From: UBA9647 sp049522195
Lineage (GTDB): Bacteria; Bacteroidota; Ignavibacteria; UBA10030
Length of the DNA: 6,720 nucleotides
Direction of reading: 5' to 3'
NCBI GenBank assembly: GCA_049522195.1
Contig: JBEKOB010000136.1
Coordinates: 1-6,720, forward strand
In this document: one piece after another, positions 5,041 to 6,720 of the stretch
Position numbering within the stretch: position 1 is the stretch's first letter
Layout of the letters: each line of letters starts with the position of its first letter
The notes under the pieces: generated by a model
What the model was told of the DNA's origin: nothing
The model's input: the letters and a program-made list of their open reading frames with translations, nothing else
Database searches by the model: none
Position numbers and translations under genes: made by a program

Positions 5041-5401
5041 ATAGGTCAAAAGGATGAAAAAAGGATTAATACCTGGGGGACTGAACTTTGCCGCTTCGGT
5101 GGGACTGGCGCTCGCTGGCGAGCGTTACGTTGGAATCCTCTGGGGAGAAGCCCGATTTTTTTGGCAAATACGCGGGGTTCGTTCTTCAAAGCAGAAGGAG
5201 GATGGCGCAGTCATTCCCTTGCTAGCCCCGAAAACCTTACGTGGATTGGACAAAGTCCATTTCAAGGGAATGAGAATTCAGCAACACTGATGTTTTTTCT
5301 TGAGGCAGGATCGGACGGTTGACTCCCTCGCTGCAGCAGAAGGATTGTCCTGGGTGAAGACAGGATTACTTGCTTCGGTGGAAGGTGAGGTTCAGCGGGA
5401 T
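5041..5401. other. Region without a convincing gene; inverted repeats only
   Basis: The stretch between the hairpin-rich leader and the response regulator has no ORF with good support. It contains a palindromic hairpin CGCTCG-CTGG-CGAGCG (5109-5124) and a perfect 11-bp inverted repeat TCATTCCCTTG (5211-5221) / CAAGGGAATGA (5263-5273) enclosing a smaller hairpin TGGAC-AAA-GTCCA (5247-5259). A short AACA/TGTT stem running into a T-run follows (5283-5298, +). Bases 5300-5401 show only a weak TCCTG/CAGGA stem (5348-5365). No terminator for the response regulator was found here. Confidence 0.5.
5054..5290 (+). CDS. Doubtful small ORF (78 codons)
   Basis: The ORF starts MKKGLIPGGLNFAASVGLAL, which loosely resembles a short hydrophobic leader, then becomes basic without recognisable motifs. 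The only SD-like bases (AGG at 5051-5053) touch the ATG, which is too close; AGG at 5043-5045 is a weak alternative. The ORF overlaps a perfect palindromic hairpin and the 11-bp inverted repeat, which suggests non-coding DNA. A short stem and T-run (5283-5298) follow its stop. It is kept only as a low-confidence possibility. Confidence 0.18.
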   Translation: MKKGLIPGGLNFAASVGLALAGERYVGILWGEARFFWQIRGVRSSKQKEDGAVIPLLAPKTLRGLDKVHFKGMRIQQH

Positions 5402-6052
5402 CTAAGAATTGTCGTCGTGCATAAACTTTGCTATTTGCAGACGAGTATGAAGCGCTAATTTTTCCATCACGTTGTGCACATGGCTTTTCACCGTGTGCGT
5501 AGCGATGCTGAGCCGCTGAGCGATTTCTTTATTGCTCAGACCATCGGCAATCAGCACGATGATCTCTCGCTCGCGCTTCGTCATACGGACGGCCTGGGCT
5601 GGGTTCCCTTTCTTTTTTCCCAGGGCAAGCGCAACGACATGAGAAAAGAGTGAATCAGTAAGCGATGGCGGAAGTACTTTTTCTCCTTGCGCCACCGATC
5701 GTATGCTTTTGAGAAAATCCTTTACCAACGCGTTCTTCAGGATGAAACCCGATGCGCCTGCCGTCACAAACTCAACGATGTCTGATTGTGTCGGAATAAA
5801 ACCCATCCCGATCACTTTCGCTTCAGGAATGTTCTTCCTTACTGATTCCACTACAGAGAGCTCGTTGAGATTTTTCAGGCCTACGTCCAGGAGAATCACG
5901 TGAGGCTTTGTCTCGCTCGCTTTCGCGAGAACGTTGTTGCCGCTTCCTATGGTGGCCACGACATGCATATCCGGCTGTCCATTGAGCATGACAGTCAGCC
6001 CATCGCGCAAGACGCGATTGTCTTCAATGATGAGTATTCGAATTTTCGGCAT
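5402..6052 (-). CDS. Two-component response regulator, NarL/FixJ (LuxR-type) family
   Basis: This encodes 216 residues. The receiver domain (about 3-120) has the acidic pair E10-D11, the phospho-acceptor D56 in VILLDVG, and the conserved lysine K106 in GFILK. The Ser/Thr normally found at the end of strand 4 is replaced by Gly84 (KVIGMGF). A linker (about 125-155) leads to a C-terminal LuxR-type helix-turn-helix (157-210): MTKREREIIVLIADGLSNKE, then IAQRLSIATHTVKSHVHNVM with the recognition helix. The full two-domain length is normal for the family. It should act as a phosphorylation-controlled transcription factor in the cytoplasm; target genes are unknown. No histidine kinase gene is adjacent within the window, so its partner lies elsewhere or beyond the edge. 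The start codon fits the family N-terminus (MPKIRILIIEDN) although no clear SD sequence precedes it. Confidence 0.96.
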   Translation of the reverse strand: MPKIRILIIEDNRVLRDGLTVMLNGQPDMHVVATIGSGNNVLAKASETKPHVILLDVGLKNLNELSVVESVRKNIPEAKVIGMGFIPTQSDIVEFVTAGASGFILKNALVKDFLKSIRSVAQGEKVLPPSLTDSLFSHVVALALGKKKGNPAQAVRMTKREREIIVLIADGLSNKEIAQRLSIATHTVKSHVHNVMEKLALHTRLQIAKFMHDDNS

Positions 6053-6474
6053 CAGGCAATCAGTTACTTCAGGATCGTGCGAATAACCTGAAAGGAGTTA
6101 AGGCGGGTGAACGATCTCGCCACCCGAAACAGACAGGTCAGCACCAAGGTAGGGATTTGTCCATTCCGAGTCAATAACAACTCAAAGTGCGTTGATGAGG
6201 GTATGCAACGGAGCGAATCATTGTCAGACTTGAGAAGAAAAGCGGTCCGACGGGCGAAGAGTATTCGTGCTCTCGCGCCCATCCAGGTCGAAAATAAAAC
6301 TGGCTCCCGCTGTTCCGCAGGCAGGAGCCAGGTGGGGATCCAACATGCCACATCTATTACACTGCGTACAGGATACCCCAAAAAATCAGCAAAATAATGC
6401 GTCTCTTTGTCGTTCAGGGTCCTTCGGACGATTCCCCAGGTTTTGAATTGATTGCACACATCCCTCGTTTGAAA
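6053..6474. other. Intergenic region upstream of the response regulator
   Basis: About 420 bases contain no convincing gene. ORFs in both directions overlap one another, lack SD sequences and have no protein-like pattern. The minus-strand one spans the terminator at 6291-6331. The stretch should hold the promoter of the response regulator, but no clear -35/-10 pair could be picked. On the minus strand TTGGGG and TAATAG, 16 bases apart (about 6353-6380), are a weak promoter-like pair just before the terminator. Confidence 0.5.
6291..6331 (-). terminator. Rho-independent terminator, minus strand
   Basis: The perfect 8-bp stem CTGGCTCC (6300-6307) / GGAGCCAG (6324-6331) continues inward through a mismatch and bulge to G-C and CTG/CAG pairs around the loop TTCCG. 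Read on the minus strand, the stem is followed directly by TTTTATTTT (6291-6299). This is a good intrinsic terminator. It most likely ends transcription of the coiled-coil gene whose stop is about 145 bases upstream, and it insulates the response regulator. Confidence 0.75.
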
Positions 6475-6720
6475 TCAAGGGCGGGGACTTTTCGCCGCAG
6501 CCATCAAAGACCGACGCTTGGACACTTCGGTCGCATTCGTCAAACTCATCACTGTTCCTCGGAGAATTTTACGGCGTTGGAGAAGCTTGTGGAGCTCGTT
6601 GGCACGTTCTTTCAGTTCTTCCGCTTGTGTTTCCAGTTTGGTCACATGGGGTGAAACCAAATTCAACTGCTGCCGCAGAATGTCGTTTTCTGCCGTGAGC
6701 GCATTTGCCGAATGAGACCC
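6475..6720 (-). CDS. C-terminal part of a coiled-coil protein (partial, runs off the right edge)
   Basis: The frame is open from the right edge to a TGA at 6475-6477, giving the last 81 residues of a protein whose start lies outside the window. A long, charged, leucine-spaced helix covers about residues 9-50 (ALTAENDILRQQLNL, then VTKLETQAEELKERANELHK) with heptad-like spacing, so a coiled coil is likely. The end is basic (SKRRSLMAAAKSPRP). An internal TTG at 6664-6666 could start a 63-residue protein but has no SD sequence, and the coiled coil continues upstream of it, so a longer gene is preferred. No family can be named from this piece. The terminator at 6291-6331 lies downstream on the same strand. 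Confidence 0.62.
   Translation of the reverse strand, partial: GSHSANALTAENDILRQQLNLVSPHVTKLETQAEELKERANELHKLLQRRKILRGTVMSLTNATEVSKRRSLMAAAKSPRP

Noticed and set aside
6107..6397. 96-codon plus-strand ORF
   Set aside because: No SD sequence, unusual Ser/Arg-rich composition, and overlap with the terminator hairpin. It is probably chance.
6064..6459. 131-codon minus-strand ORF ending just before the response regulator
   Set aside because: It would cross the strong terminator at 6291-6331, has no SD sequence and shows no domain-like pattern.
6397..6715. Plus-strand ORFs opposite the coiled-coil gene
   Set aside because: They mirror the coiled-coil frame on the minus strand, which has the clear heptad-like pattern.

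Overview
The window looks like a chromosomal segment of a free-living bacterium, most likely from the Bacteroidota/Ignavibacteriota/Chlorobiota side of the FCB group. The hints are the secreted PAP2 protein whose signal peptide ends in Ala-Gln, the style of the NarL/FixJ response regulator, and dispersed AT-rich repeats built from GATATTC/GAATATC. Clear Shine-Dalgarno (SD) sequences before most genes argue against a typical Bacteroidia genome. This placement is inference. No phage, conjugation, CRISPR, tRNA or rRNA features are visible.

Layout. Bases 1-94 are one copy of an inverted-arm repeat, followed by three small hairpins in the leader of a class I SAM-dependent methyltransferase (220-975, +). 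A secreted PAP2-superfamily phosphatase (1033-1815, +) follows and may share its transcript. It converges on a long B12-binding-type radical SAM protein (2011-4062, -). Between the two lies a 134-bp repeat element with perfect 7-bp terminal inverted repeats, flanked by a duplication of the 3' end of the phosphatase gene.

Upstream of the radical SAM gene on the minus strand is a small tightly spaced ORF (4072-4329), then a probable terminator, then two small overlapping genes (4412-4672 and 4664-4886 region) with very good ribosome binding sites. Their upstream region (4894-5040) is dense in hairpins and could be a structured leader. Bases 5041-5401 hold no convincing gene, only a doubtful 78-codon ORF and inverted repeats. 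A two-domain LuxR-type response regulator (5402-6052, -) is preceded by about 420 bases with no convincing gene, containing a good minus-strand terminator. The 3' end of a coiled-coil protein gene (6475-6720, -) runs off the right edge.

No single pathway joins these genes. The most notable item is the repeat element at 1818-1951, which reads like a recent insertion or duplication that left the phosphatase reading frame intact. The small-gene pair with its hairpin-rich leader is the best candidate for something poorly described.
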